NCBI GenBank assembly: GCA_947461185.1
Contig: CANHJY010000026.1
Location: 1-12,960 of the forward strand
Length of the DNA: 12,960 nucleotides
From: Flavobacteriales bacterium
Lineage (GTDB): Bacteria; Bacteroidota; Bacteroidia; Flavobacteriales_D; Crocinitomicaceae
Reading direction: 5' to 3'
A program made the translations under genes and the position numbers. This document shows, piece by piece, positions 1-7,833 of this stretch. The number at the start of each line of letters is the position of its first letter. The stretch's first letter is position 1. The notes beneath the pieces are model-generated. The model had not been told where the DNA came from. It saw only the letters and a list, made by a program, of their open reading frames with translations, and made no database searches.

Positions 1-919
1 CAATCAATAAAAGAATTGCCAGTATTCTCAGTGAGTTAAATAAACCTCCATTTCTTAATTTGTCAGGGCTTGACTGATCACTCAAGTTTATATTTGTAAT
101 TGCTGTAAAAAAAGATAAATTATTCAAAGTCAATTTAAAGTCCTCACAAGTTTCAAATCGCTCACTTTCTTTTTTAGCAGTTGCTTTTTGAATGATCAAA
201 TCCCAATGCGTATTTGTAGGAGTTAAAACTTCTTGCACAATCATTAATTGCAGATCAAAAGCGGATAGTGATTCAGAACTATAAGGTTTTTGTCCGTTCA
301 CCATTTGCCAAAGAACAACCCCTAGGCTATAAATATCAGTATGTTTTGTTACTTCAGTAGTATTCCGAACCTGCTCTGGACTCATATACATGGGAGTTCC
401 CATTTGCTGTGCCATGCTTGTTCTTGTATAATCTACCAAACCGTCATTCAAATTCTTGGCAATCCCAAAATCCAATAATTTAATTGTACCTTGAGGAGTA
501 ACCATAAAATTGGAAGGTTTGATATCACGATGAATTAAGTCTTGTGAATGAACATATTCAACCGCGTCTAGCATCTGATTAAAAAGTGATTGGATTATTT
601 CATTTTTCAAAGGTGCATTCTGTGATATATATTCTTCCAGGGAAACTCCCTCAATATGTTCCATTACAAAAGCTACAATGTCTCCAGCGTCAATTAAGTC
701 TGTTACTTTAATCACATTTGGATGCTGCATTTTAGCCAAATTCTTTGCTTCAGCTAAGAAACGCTTGCGAATGTTAGGGTGCTGCACAAATTCTTCTTTT
801 AGAAGTTTTAATGCAAACCTGAGCCCTAGCGCTTCATGTTCTACTAAATAAACATTTGCCATCCCTCCTTCTCCAAGTAGGGAAATTATTTTATAATTAT
901 GTATTTTTTGGTCGAGCAT
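1..919 (-). CDS. Hanks-type serine/threonine protein kinase, 3' end cut by window edge
   Basis: The frame is open from the ATG at 917-919 to the left edge, giving 306 codons without a stop; the C-terminus lies outside. The kinase domain spans about residues 9-270: glycine loop GEGGMA (16-21), where the third glycine of GxGxxG is Ala; VAIK-type lysine K38; HRD at 130-132 followed by IKPSN; DFG at 150-152; and MYMSPEQV with the APE-like glutamate E182. All catalytic residues are present, so it should be active. After a polar segment, the last residues (LRILAILLLI) start a likely transmembrane helix, so an outside domain probably follows beyond the window. By hand count it is about 71% identical, without gaps, to the first 250 residues of the neighbouring kinase at 947-2413, so the two are tandem paralogs. 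It starts 27 nt after that gene. Substrates are unknown; the FHA proteins of this cluster are natural partners by context. Confidence 0.93.
   Translation of the reverse strand, partial: MLDQKIHNYKIISLLGEGGMANVYLVEHEALGLRFALKLLKEEFVQHPNIRKRFLAEAKNLAKMQHPNVIKVTDLIDAGDIVAFVMEHIEGVSLEEYISQNAPLKNEIIQSLFNQMLDAVEYVHSQDLIHRDIKPSNFMVTPQGTIKLLDFGIAKNLNDGLVDYTRTSMAQQMGTPMYMSPEQVRNTTEVTKHTDIYSLGVVLWQMVNGQKPYSSESLSAFDLQLMIVQEVLTPTNTHWDLIIQKATAKKESERFETCEDFKLTLNNLSFFTAITNINLSDQSSPDKLRNGGLFNSLRILAILLLI
369..409. repeat. Direct repeat copy 1, kinase activation-loop coding segment
   Basis: This 41-base stretch matches 1863-1903 with one mismatch, including 32 identical bases at 378-409 and 1872-1903. It codes for the MGTPMYMSPEQV region in the two left-hand kinase paralogs. 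Identity at the DNA level, not only in protein, points to a recent duplication or gene conversion. It is not a mobile element. Confidence 0.85.
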
Positions 920-946
920 TTTTACTTGGAATAAATAGTTAAATGG

Positions 947-2413
947 TTAAAAAGCCCGAACCGCACGCACATAGATTGGGTATTTCTTAATGTTTAAGTC
1001 TTTACCGGAGTAACTTTGGAGACCATTGAGGAAGTCCAGCCCCCAAGCACGATTGACATCGTACTCAACGTACTCCGTGGAACTCCAATAGTAGTTACTC
1101 TCAAAAAAGCCGAACACAGATTGATGATCATATATTTCTCTTAACTCGGTTATTGAGGGTAAATACCAATCACTAAATCCATTTAAACGTAAGTTTTTAC
1201 ACACTTCCATAGCCGCATACCAATCAAATTTACCAAGATCTCTTTCAGTAAATACTCTACCATGTTTTCCTGAATTATCCAAATAAAAAATAATTCCACC
1301 TTGATATTTTTGACCAATTTCTAATTTAGATGCATCAGATGTTTTTATTGGAACAGAAAAGCCATCTTTACTCAAATTAAAGATGATTAATATTCCAATA
1401 AAAAGTAAAATACCTATGCCAATACTAACTGTTTTAAGGTTAAAATAACTTTTCCTTTCCTCTTTATCTTGCTTTGAATTAGCCGCGTATTTTGCTTTTT
1501 GTGAATTAGTTGATGAATTCACATTTCTATAAGAACTTGCATTATCAATTTTGGAATTATCAGATTGTGAGTTATTTCTACCCATTTCATTTTTAATCTC
1601 ACTTTGCCTAACTTTTCTTTTGTTTGACCATATAAAAAAAAGATTTACTGTTCTATTTTCTACTGTCTTTTCGGTTAAACTTTGGATCTTTTCATCCCAA
1701 ACTGTATCGGTTAATGACAAAGGTTCTTTCAAAATCGCCACTTGAATTTCGGGCAATGAAAGCGTATCAGAATTATAAGGCTTTTTTCCAGTGACCATTT
1801 GCCATAAAACGACACCTAAACTATAAATATCTGTTTCTTTGGTCACTTCAGAAGTGTTTTTAACCTGCTCAGGACTCATATACATGGGAGTTCCCATTTG
1901 CTGCATCAAACCTGTTTTGGTGTAATCTGCCGCATCATCGTTGGTGTTTTTAGCTATTCCAAAATCTAATAATTTGATTGCTCCTCCTTTGGTAAGCATA
2001 AAATTAGAAGGTTTGATATCACGATGAATTAGTCCTTGTGAATGAACATATTCAACCGCCTCAATCATTTGCTTTATAAAACTTTCGATTTCTTCGTTTG
2101 GCAACTTACCATTGTGTTCTATGTAATGCTCAAGCGTATCACCTTCAATATATTCCATTACAAAAGCAACAATATCTCCTGCGTCAATTAAGTCTGTAAC
2201 TTTTATAATGTTCGGATGACTCATTTGCGCCAAGTTTCTTGCTTCAGCCAAAAAGCGTTTGCGAATATTTGGATGTTGGACATACTCTTCTTTGAGAAGT
2301 TTAAGCGCAACATTATTCCCCAAAGATTGGTGTTGCGCTAGATATACATTCGCCATTCCACCTTCACCGAGAGGAGAAATGATTTTGTAATTTTGAATTT
2401 GTTGGTTGAGCAT
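947..2413 (-). CDS. Membrane serine/threonine kinase with extracytoplasmic DUF1566 (Lcl_C-like) domain
   Basis: The protein has 488 residues. The kinase domain occupies about residues 9-255: glycine loop GEGGMA (16-21), K38, HRD (130-132), DFG (150-152) and SPE (180-182), all intact. After ENR (252-254), matching the conserved C-lobe arginine, the sequence departs abruptly from its paralog at 1-919 and the last C-lobe helix is unrecognisable. A polar Asn/Ser/Lys-rich linker (about 265-320) leads to one transmembrane helix (326-346). The C-terminal part (367-488) fits DUF1566: YQGGIIFYLD, then FSDWYLPSITEL, YYWSSTE, RAWGLDF and the terminal VRAVR. With the kinase inside, this domain lies outside the cytoplasm and is probably a ligand or surface-binding sensor; this is inference from topology. 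A 120 nt gap separates it from the upstream kinase, the largest gap in the cluster, so it may have its own promoter. Confidence 0.93.
   Translation of the reverse strand: MLNQQIQNYKIISPLGEGGMANVYLAQHQSLGNNVALKLLKEEYVQHPNIRKRFLAEARNLAQMSHPNIIKVTDLIDAGDIVAFVMEYIEGDTLEHYIEHNGKLPNEEIESFIKQMIEAVEYVHSQGLIHRDIKPSNFMLTKGGAIKLLDFGIAKNTNDDAADYTKTGLMQQMGTPMYMSPEQVKNTSEVTKETDIYSLGVVLWQMVTGKKPYNSDTLSLPEIQVAILKEPLSLTDTVWDEKIQSLTEKTVENRTVNLFFIWSNKRKVRQSEIKNEMGRNNSQSDNSKIDNASSYRNVNSSTNSQKAKYAANSKQDKEERKSYFNLKTVSIGIGILLFIGILIIFNLSKDGFSVPIKTSDASKLEIGQKYQGGIIFYLDNSGKHGRVFTERDLGKFDWYAAMEVCKNLRLNGFSDWYLPSITELREIYDHQSVFGFFESNYYWSSTEYVEYDVNRAWGLDFLNGLQSYSGKDLNIKKYPIYVRAVRAF
1863..1903. repeat. Direct repeat copy 2, kinase activation-loop coding segment
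   Basis: This is the partner of 369-409, in the same orientation about 1.5 kb away. A second exact 25-base match in the same gene pair lies at 513-537 and 2007-2031, over the HRDIKPSNF codons. Recombination between such copies could delete or fuse the kinases, creating new pairings of catalytic and sensor domains. Confidence 0.85.
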
Positions 2414-2533
2414 AATTAAAGCTTTTTTAAGATTACTTTAGAAAAGACCTAATAAATTATTTTATGTTAAAAGTTTCAAAAGAATTTAGTCATCAAATCA
2501 TATATTTTATTTTTTTGATTTAAACCCCTCTAT
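2414..2533 (-). other. 120-nt intergenic gap, largest in the cluster
   Basis: This very AT-rich spacer lies between the stop of the kinase at 2534-4231 and the start of the kinase at 947-2413. Every other junction in the window is an overlap or a gap of 44 nt or less. It could hold a promoter for the two left-hand kinase genes. I found no exact match to the Bacteroidota TAnnTTTG/TTTG promoter pattern and no convincing stem-loop terminator, only AT-rich sequence and a small AAAGCTTT palindrome at 2418-2425. A regulatory role is a guess based on spacing alone. Confidence 0.3.
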
Positions 2534-4231
2534 TTAATTAACAGATGATGCAGTATAAATAGATAACCCAATACTTTTAGTATGCCGATAACCAGGTTTC
2601 TTTATCTTATAATCATATTTTGAATTAGGTGAGAAATATTCATCTATTTCAATATAATCAGAACCTTGAGTGCTACCGTTTTCATCATAATAGGTCACTT
2701 CTACAAAGACCTTATTATAAGCCGTATAATCTGCATTATTGCTAACTTTAAATTCAATTACCCAATCCAAAATAAGATTTTGACGGTAAGTTCCACTGAC
2801 TTTCAAATATTCTTTTGGATTTGCTTCTTCATATTTTGAAGCACTGTATTCAATCGATTCTTCCTCCTGATAAACTGGATTTTCATTAACATTCGGATTT
2901 TTATTTCTTACTTTTTTTCCTAGAGGTTTTTGACTTTCAATTTTCTTTTCTTCGGGCTGCACTATTGTTTCATCTATTCCACCTTCAGGTTTTGCTTCAA
3001 GTTGTTTTGAATCTTTTTCTGTCGGTATTCTCTCATCTGATGTTCTTTCCATTTTATTTGGATTAACAGCTAAACCAATTATTATAAAAACTGCAACCAA
3101 GCTAAAGGAAGCATACATAATTAATTTCTTTTTTCTATCTGAATCTTTTGTGTTAGGCACTTCTAATGGAGAAACAAATGTTTTTTCTTCACTTTTCGAA
3201 TTTTCTTGTTTCTCAATTTTTTCTTCAACAAGAATTGGTTCTTTTTGAGATTCAATTTCATCAGCTACTTTATCTTCAACACCAGCATGCTCTGCAGCTT
3301 CTATTGTAGGATTTGAAACATCATTTTTTGTGACATCTTCAATAACAACGTGCTCTACAACTGGAATAACAGGCGCTAAAACATCATTTTTCACTCCCGT
3401 TGAAAGCACAAAATCATCTTTTTTCAAACCTTTAATAAACGCAGCGCAAGTTTGGAAGCGATCTTCAGGTTTCTTTGCAGTTGCCTTTTGTATAACACGA
3501 CACATGTGTTCAGAAATGCCTGGATATATTGTTCTGGGGTCAGGTAATTCTTCTCCAACAATTTTATTAAAAACGTCGAATTCAGTTGTTAATCCTTCAT
3601 ATGGGCAGAAGCCAGTTAACATTTGGTAAAACGTAATTCCTAATGAATAAATATCACTTCTTAAATCTAATTCTTTTCCACGCACTTGTTCTGGAGACAT
3701 GTAATAAACTGTTCCGATATGAGAACCTGTTTTTGTTAATTTATTACCTAAATCGCTCACTAATTTAGCGATTCCAAAATCCAAGATTTTAATTTCTTTG
3801 TCTTTGGTTACAATGAGATTTGAAGGCTTAATGTCTCGATGAATCAACCCTTGTTTATGCGCATACCCAAATCCTTCAAGCGCTTGTTTCATTAATTGAA
3901 TTGCTTCTTTTTCTTGGATTGGACCTGTAACTTCTTGAATATATTCGTCTAAAGGTTTCCCTTCAACCAATTCCATGATAAGACTCAAACCATTTTCATC
4001 TTCATGATAATCATAAAGCGTTACAATATTTGGATGCTGTAAGTTAGACATTAGCTTAGCCTCATTGATAAAACGACTTCTGACAAGTTCATTTTTAACA
4101 AAATGTGGAAGTAAGACTTTGATTGCAACCTTGCGTCCAAGTTTAACGTGTTCAGCCATATAGACTGTTCCCATTCCTCCTTCACCCAGAAGAGAGATAA
4201 TTTGATAATTTAATATTGTTTGTCCGATCAT
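2534..4231 (-). CDS. Membrane serine/threonine kinase with acidic linker and beta-rich extracytoplasmic domain
   Basis: The protein has 565 residues. The kinase domain (about 9-272) has a full glycine loop GEGGMG (16-21), K38, HRD (131-133) followed by IKPSN, DFG (151-153), the activation loop LTKTGSHIGT with several candidate autophosphorylation threonines, SPE (179-181), and the C-lobe arginine in PEDRFQ. A long acidic linker (about 285-365) holds a degenerate repeat (VVEHVVIEDV, then AAEHAGVEDK). One transmembrane helix covers 370-390, preceded by the basic run RKKK, which fits kinase inside. A second charged Pro/Glu/Lys-rich spacer leads to a C-terminal domain (about 474-565) with alternating hydrophobic and aromatic residues (YLKVSGTYRQ, VIEFKVSNNA, VFVEVTYYDENGS), typical of a beta-sandwich; I cannot name its family. 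It starts 12 nt after the upstream kinase, so the two are likely cotranscribed and perhaps translationally coupled. The two kinase domains are roughly 55-60% identical. Confidence 0.93.
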   Translation of the reverse strand: MIGQTILNYQIISLLGEGGMGTVYMAEHVKLGRKVAIKVLLPHFVKNELVRSRFINEAKLMSNLQHPNIVTLYDYHEDENGLSLIMELVEGKPLDEYIQEVTGPIQEKEAIQLMKQALEGFGYAHKQGLIHRDIKPSNLIVTKDKEIKILDFGIAKLVSDLGNKLTKTGSHIGTVYYMSPEQVRGKELDLRSDIYSLGITFYQMLTGFCPYEGLTTEFDVFNKIVGEELPDPRTIYPGISEHMCRVIQKATAKKPEDRFQTCAAFIKGLKKDDFVLSTGVKNDVLAPVIPVVEHVVIEDVTKNDVSNPTIEAAEHAGVEDKVADEIESQKEPILVEEKIEKQENSKSEEKTFVSPLEVPNTKDSDRKKKLIMYASFSLVAVFIIIGLAVNPNKMERTSDERIPTEKDSKQLEAKPEGGIDETIVQPEEKKIESQKPLGKKVRNKNPNVNENPVYQEEESIEYSASKYEEANPKEYLKVSGTYRQNLILDWVIEFKVSNNADYTAYNKVFVEVTYYDENGSTQGSDYIEIDEYFSPNSKYDYKIKKPGYRHTKSIGLSIYTASSVN

Positions 4232-4243
4232 CTGAATAATTGC

Positions 4244-5392
4244 TTAAAATCTACTTAGAAGAGAAAATAATTGGATCAAAGTAACAAAAAGTGTAATACT
4301 TCCTAATACAATCCCTGCTACTGCAGAACCCGAATTTGTTGTTTTGATTCCATTTAAGTCTTTTTGGCCTTTTATTCCGAAGGCAAATGACAAAATACCT
4401 AGAATCAAATTTAAAAAAGGAAACCAACACAAAATAAAACCAATAATTCCTAACACTAATGCCGCAGTTGCAAGACCGCTTGAAGTGGGTGCATTTACCT
4501 TAGGATTTGATTGTTGGTTAACTCTATTTTTTTGAATAGTTGATTCGTTTGATTGTGAACCAGTTTGTAACTCTTTCTTCAAAATCGCTTGGTTAAACTC
4601 TTGACAGGTTTGAAAACGCATTTCAGGATCTTTTGCTGTTGCTTTATTTAAAATACTGACAAATGCATCGCTGATAGTTGGATTCACGCTTTTCGGATTC
4701 GGTAATTGCTCTTGTACAATTTTAGAATACACATCAAACTCGGTGGTGCAATTAAAATAAGGATTTTGAGCTGTCAACATTTGATAAAATGTAACACCTA
4801 GGGAATAAATATCAGAGCGTAAATCTACTTTTTTTCCTTGAACTTGTTCTGGAGACATATAAAAAACAGTTCCAATCTGAGTTCCTGTTTTTGTTAAGTT
4901 ATGATTGCCTTCTCCATCAACTATTTTGGCTATACCAAAATCAAGAACTTTGATTGTGCCATCATGAGCAATAAGAATGTTGGCTGGTTTAATGTCACGG
5001 TGCACCACGCCTTTATCATGTGCATGAGAGAAAGCATTTAACAATTGCTTCATAAAAGCAGCGGTAACATGCTCATCTAATGGATATCCAAGATTTCGCA
5101 AATAAGTTTCTAACTCAACACCTTCCACAAATTCCATGATTAAATAAAGTCCTTCTTCATCAGAATAGTAATCGAACAAACTGACAATATTCGGGTGTTG
5201 AAGTCGAGCCATTGTTGCTGCTTCGTTGTTAAAACGTTTCCGAATTTCTTCATTTTTAGCCAAATGAGGGTGAATCGCTTTAACAGCCACTTTGCGATCA
5301 AAACTGTTGTGTTCAGCCAAATACACTGTTCCCATCCCACCCTCACCCAGGATCGAAATTATTTTGTAATTTAGAAGTTGTTTGTTGATCAT
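4244..5392 (-). CDS. Serine/threonine kinase with C-terminal DUF4190-type membrane hairpin
   Basis: The protein has 382 residues. The kinase domain (about 9-275) is complete: GEGGMG (16-21), K38, HRD (131-133) followed by IKPAN, DFG (151-153), activation loop LTKTGTQIGT, SPE (180-182) and the C-lobe motif PEMRFQTC. A Gln/Ser/Asn-rich linker (about 276-303) leads to residues 304-382, which hold two hydrophobic segments (about 306-340 and 357-378) around a small polar loop. The pattern ALVLGIIGFILCW, LILGILSFAFGIKGQK and AVAGIVLGSITL is characteristic of DUF4190. Both ends of such a hairpin would be cytoplasmic, so unlike its two neighbours this kinase has no sizeable outside sensor and may answer to membrane state or to a partner protein. 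It follows the FHA-ABC exporter gene by 44 nt, which makes the exporter a reasonable substrate candidate, as PknF is for Rv1747 in mycobacteria. Confidence 0.93.
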   Translation of the reverse strand: MINKQLLNYKIISILGEGGMGTVYLAEHNSFDRKVAVKAIHPHLAKNEEIRKRFNNEAATMARLQHPNIVSLFDYYSDEEGLYLIMEFVEGVELETYLRNLGYPLDEHVTAAFMKQLLNAFSHAHDKGVVHRDIKPANILIAHDGTIKVLDFGIAKIVDGEGNHNLTKTGTQIGTVFYMSPEQVQGKKVDLRSDIYSLGVTFYQMLTAQNPYFNCTTEFDVYSKIVQEQLPNPKSVNPTISDAFVSILNKATAKDPEMRFQTCQEFNQAILKKELQTGSQSNESTIQKNRVNQQSNPKVNAPTSSGLATAALVLGIIGFILCWFPFLNLILGILSFAFGIKGQKDLNGIKTTNSGSAVAGIVLGSITLFVTLIQLFSLLSRF

Positions 5393-5436
5393 AATCTATA
5401 TTTCCCTACTGTTTGCCTTAATAAATCCATACTTTA

Positions 5437-7833
5437 TTACCTTATTCTTATTGAATCTTTCCTCTTTAATGCGATATAAATTCCAATGAAAAACAAAAAG
5501 GAAAGCGATCCTACCGCAATTAAATCTAAAGGCATTGAATATGCCCAATCATCGCCAAAAGTTTTCTCATAATTGTCATGAAAACAATCTTTTAATTGTT
5601 CTATTGAGCTACGAGTTTCCCATTTGGTTGAAATATTTGGCTGGACATCCGAAGTGACTGAGGGATATGAAGGATCTTGTGGCGGAGGCATCTGAATATC
5701 TGGAACTTCAATGCGCACGTTTTCTTGAACATTACAAAAGCCCTCATTTCCCCATCTGGATAAAGTAAGGTAGCTTAAAACTTCCACTAATGGCGACGAA
5801 ATTTTTGCTACAACTCCTGCCAACATGATTTGTGGAATTAAGGCAATTGGTACCAAAGTCATCACTTTTTCGGTGGTTGTAACTATCGCTGAAAGCAGCA
5901 ATCCCATCATTGATGCTGACAAGGAAACGAAAAGCATCCATAAAAATGTTTTTCCTGGTGCTTCCCATGACGGATCTGAATTTGAAAAATTAATGGTGAT
6001 AATTAAAGTGAATAACAATGATTGTATCGCAGCAAATGTTCCGAGCACTGTGATTTTCGACAACATGTAAGCAAGAATTCCTTGGTTAAACATGCGTTCT
6101 CGTTTGTAAATTGGTGCCTCGCCAACAATCTCTCTCGCTGCATTATTGGTTCCAAACCAGACTGCACTTACAGCCAAAAGAAAAGGAACTGCGGGTGAAA
6201 TTGATTGAAAAATTAAGCAAATCAATCCTGCAATAATAGGCGCTTGACCAACTAACACGAGTGTATTTACTCGGTCATTTAATTTGATATTAAAATAGCG
6301 GATAGTTAACCACCAAAATTGATGGAAAAAATTAGCATGTCTAGAATTTTGTTTTTCCTTTGGTGGCTGCATTGTTCCCAAAGCAGGATGGTTCTGTTTG
6401 TGATTATTAATCCATTTTGAAGCTTGAGGCATTGCTAGTTGCGCATACACTTTTATCGTGTCTTCAACCTTAAAATGATTCAAATAAGAACTGGTATCTC
6501 CTTGATATACTTTATGTCCACCTTCGGCCATGAAAATAACAGTGTCCATGTAATTCAAATCCTCAGGTTTATGGGTAACCATAATAACAGTTGTCCCTTT
6601 ATTAGATAAATTTCTAAGGATTTCTAAAAACTCTTCTATGGTTTGTGGATCCAAAGGCGAAGTTGGCTCATCTAAGAATAGAATTAATGGATCTGTCAAA
6701 ATTTCAACGGCAATTGAAACGCGTTTGCGCTGTCCTCCGCTTATTTTTCCTACTAGATTATGGCGAATGTGTTCAATATTTAAATCCTTTAGAACTTGCT
6801 CAATTTTTTGTTTAATGAAAGTTGAATCACTATGCTCTAATCTCAATTTTGCCGCATAATACAAAGATTGTTCAACAGTCAATTCTCTGTGAACAATATC
6901 ATCTTGTGGTACATAACCAATTTGAGTTTTGAGGTAATCGTAATTTTCATTCAATTCCAACCCACTGATATAAACGCGCCCACTGCTCGGCGGAGCGTCA
7001 CCATTCAATGCTTTTAATAAGGTAGATTTACCACAACCTGATGGTCCCATAACTGCCAGCATGGTTTTAGATGGGATTTCAAAGCTACATTCATGCAATC
7101 CAATTTTACCATTGTCGAATTGTTTAATAATGCGTTCAGTCCGGATGGCAACTTCTTGCGTTAAATCTTTTACTTTTCCTGCTAAGCTTAACTGAAAACG
7201 GCCAATGATAATCGTATCATTTTGACTAACCTTCATGTTTCCATTTACGCGACGCCCATTTACATAAGTTCCGTTCAATGATCCCAGGTCGGTTAGAACA
7301 AACTCATTTGGCCCTTTTTTCTCAATCGTTGCGTGGTTTCTACTGATTGAATCGTGCCCTAAATAAACATCACAATCAGGATTTCGACCAACTGTTAATA
7401 GGCGTTTTCCATTAAACTTTTCAAGAATATTTGTCGTAGAGAAATTTTTATCTCCCGTATTTTTAGCGCTTGTTGACCTTTGCACTTTCGACATTTCATA
7501 ACTATCAGGATTGAAAACCAATTCAACACCTGCAGAGCCTGAAAAATGCAATTTATCCGTTGAGCGCACTTGATAAGGAACACCAGGTTCAATGCGTCGA
7601 TCGTTGATATATGTTCCGTTGCTACTGTTTAAATCAATAATGTGTAAGTTTCCATTTGCGTCAAAAATTAATTGCGCGTGCTGACTAGAAACGACATTGT
7701 TATTTAAACAAATTTGTGATGAAGCTGAACGTCCAATAACAACTTCAGAAGGTTGTCCTTGAACAAATGCGAATTTTACAAGCAGTTTTCCTTCACTTAT
7801 AAATCCTAATCTCAATTTACCAGAATCACTCAT
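5437..7833 (-). CDS. FHA-FHA-ABC exporter, ABCG-type half transporter (Rv1747-like architecture)
   Basis: The protein has 798 residues. FHA domain 1 (about 15-108) has GRS (34-36), SSQH (49-52) and SNG (71-73). FHA domain 2 (about 128-218) has GRN (149-151), SRNH (164-167) and LNG (186-188). The nucleotide-binding domain (about 230-455) has Walker A GPSGCGKS (263-270), Q-loop Q310, signature SGGQ (365-368), Walker B with D388 and E389, D-loop D395 and H421. The membrane domain (about 510-790) has six likely helices and the ABCG-type segment REIVGEAPIYKRER (577-590). A large soluble loop (about 700-768) sits before the last helix. The FHA-FHA-NBD-TMD order is that of mycobacterial Rv1747, which is controlled by phosphothreonine in its inter-FHA linker; here the linker (109-140) contains T133 and T134 with Ile and Leu at +3, plausible FHA ligands. 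As a half transporter it should dimerise; the substrate is unknown. Its ATG overlaps the preceding gene by 8 nt. Confidence 0.95.
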   Translation of the reverse strand: MSDSGKLRLGFISEGKLLVKFAFVQGQPSEVVIGRSASSQICLNNNVVSSQHAQLIFDANGNLHIIDLNSSNGTYINDRRIEPGVPYQVRSTDKLHFSGSAGVELVFNPDSYEMSKVQRSTSAKNTGDKNFSTTNILEKFNGKRLLTVGRNPDCDVYLGHDSISRNHATIEKKGPNEFVLTDLGSLNGTYVNGRRVNGNMKVSQNDTIIIGRFQLSLAGKVKDLTQEVAIRTERIIKQFDNGKIGLHECSFEIPSKTMLAVMGPSGCGKSTLLKALNGDAPPSSGRVYISGLELNENYDYLKTQIGYVPQDDIVHRELTVEQSLYYAAKLRLEHSDSTFIKQKIEQVLKDLNIEHIRHNLVGKISGGQRKRVSIAVEILTDPLILFLDEPTSPLDPQTIEEFLEILRNLSNKGTTVIMVTHKPEDLNYMDTVIFMAEGGHKVYQGDTSSYLNHFKVEDTIKVYAQLAMPQASKWINNHKQNHPALGTMQPPKEKQNSRHANFFHQFWWLTIRYFNIKLNDRVNTLVLVGQAPIIAGLICLIFQSISPAVPFLLAVSAVWFGTNNAAREIVGEAPIYKRERMFNQGILAYMLSKITVLGTFAAIQSLLFTLIITINFSNSDPSWEAPGKTFLWMLFVSLSASMMGLLLSAIVTTTEKVMTLVPIALIPQIMLAGVVAKISSPLVEVLSYLTLSRWGNEGFCNVQENVRIEVPDIQMPPPQDPSYPSVTSDVQPNISTKWETRSSIEQLKDCFHDNYEKTFGDDWAYSMPLDLIAVGSLSFLFFIGIYIALKRKDSIRIR

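Noticed and set aside
2418..2425. AAAGCTTT palindrome and nearby A/T runs as a terminator
   Set aside because: The arms are only four bases each with no loop and it lies just before a start codon, so a hairpin terminator is not credible.
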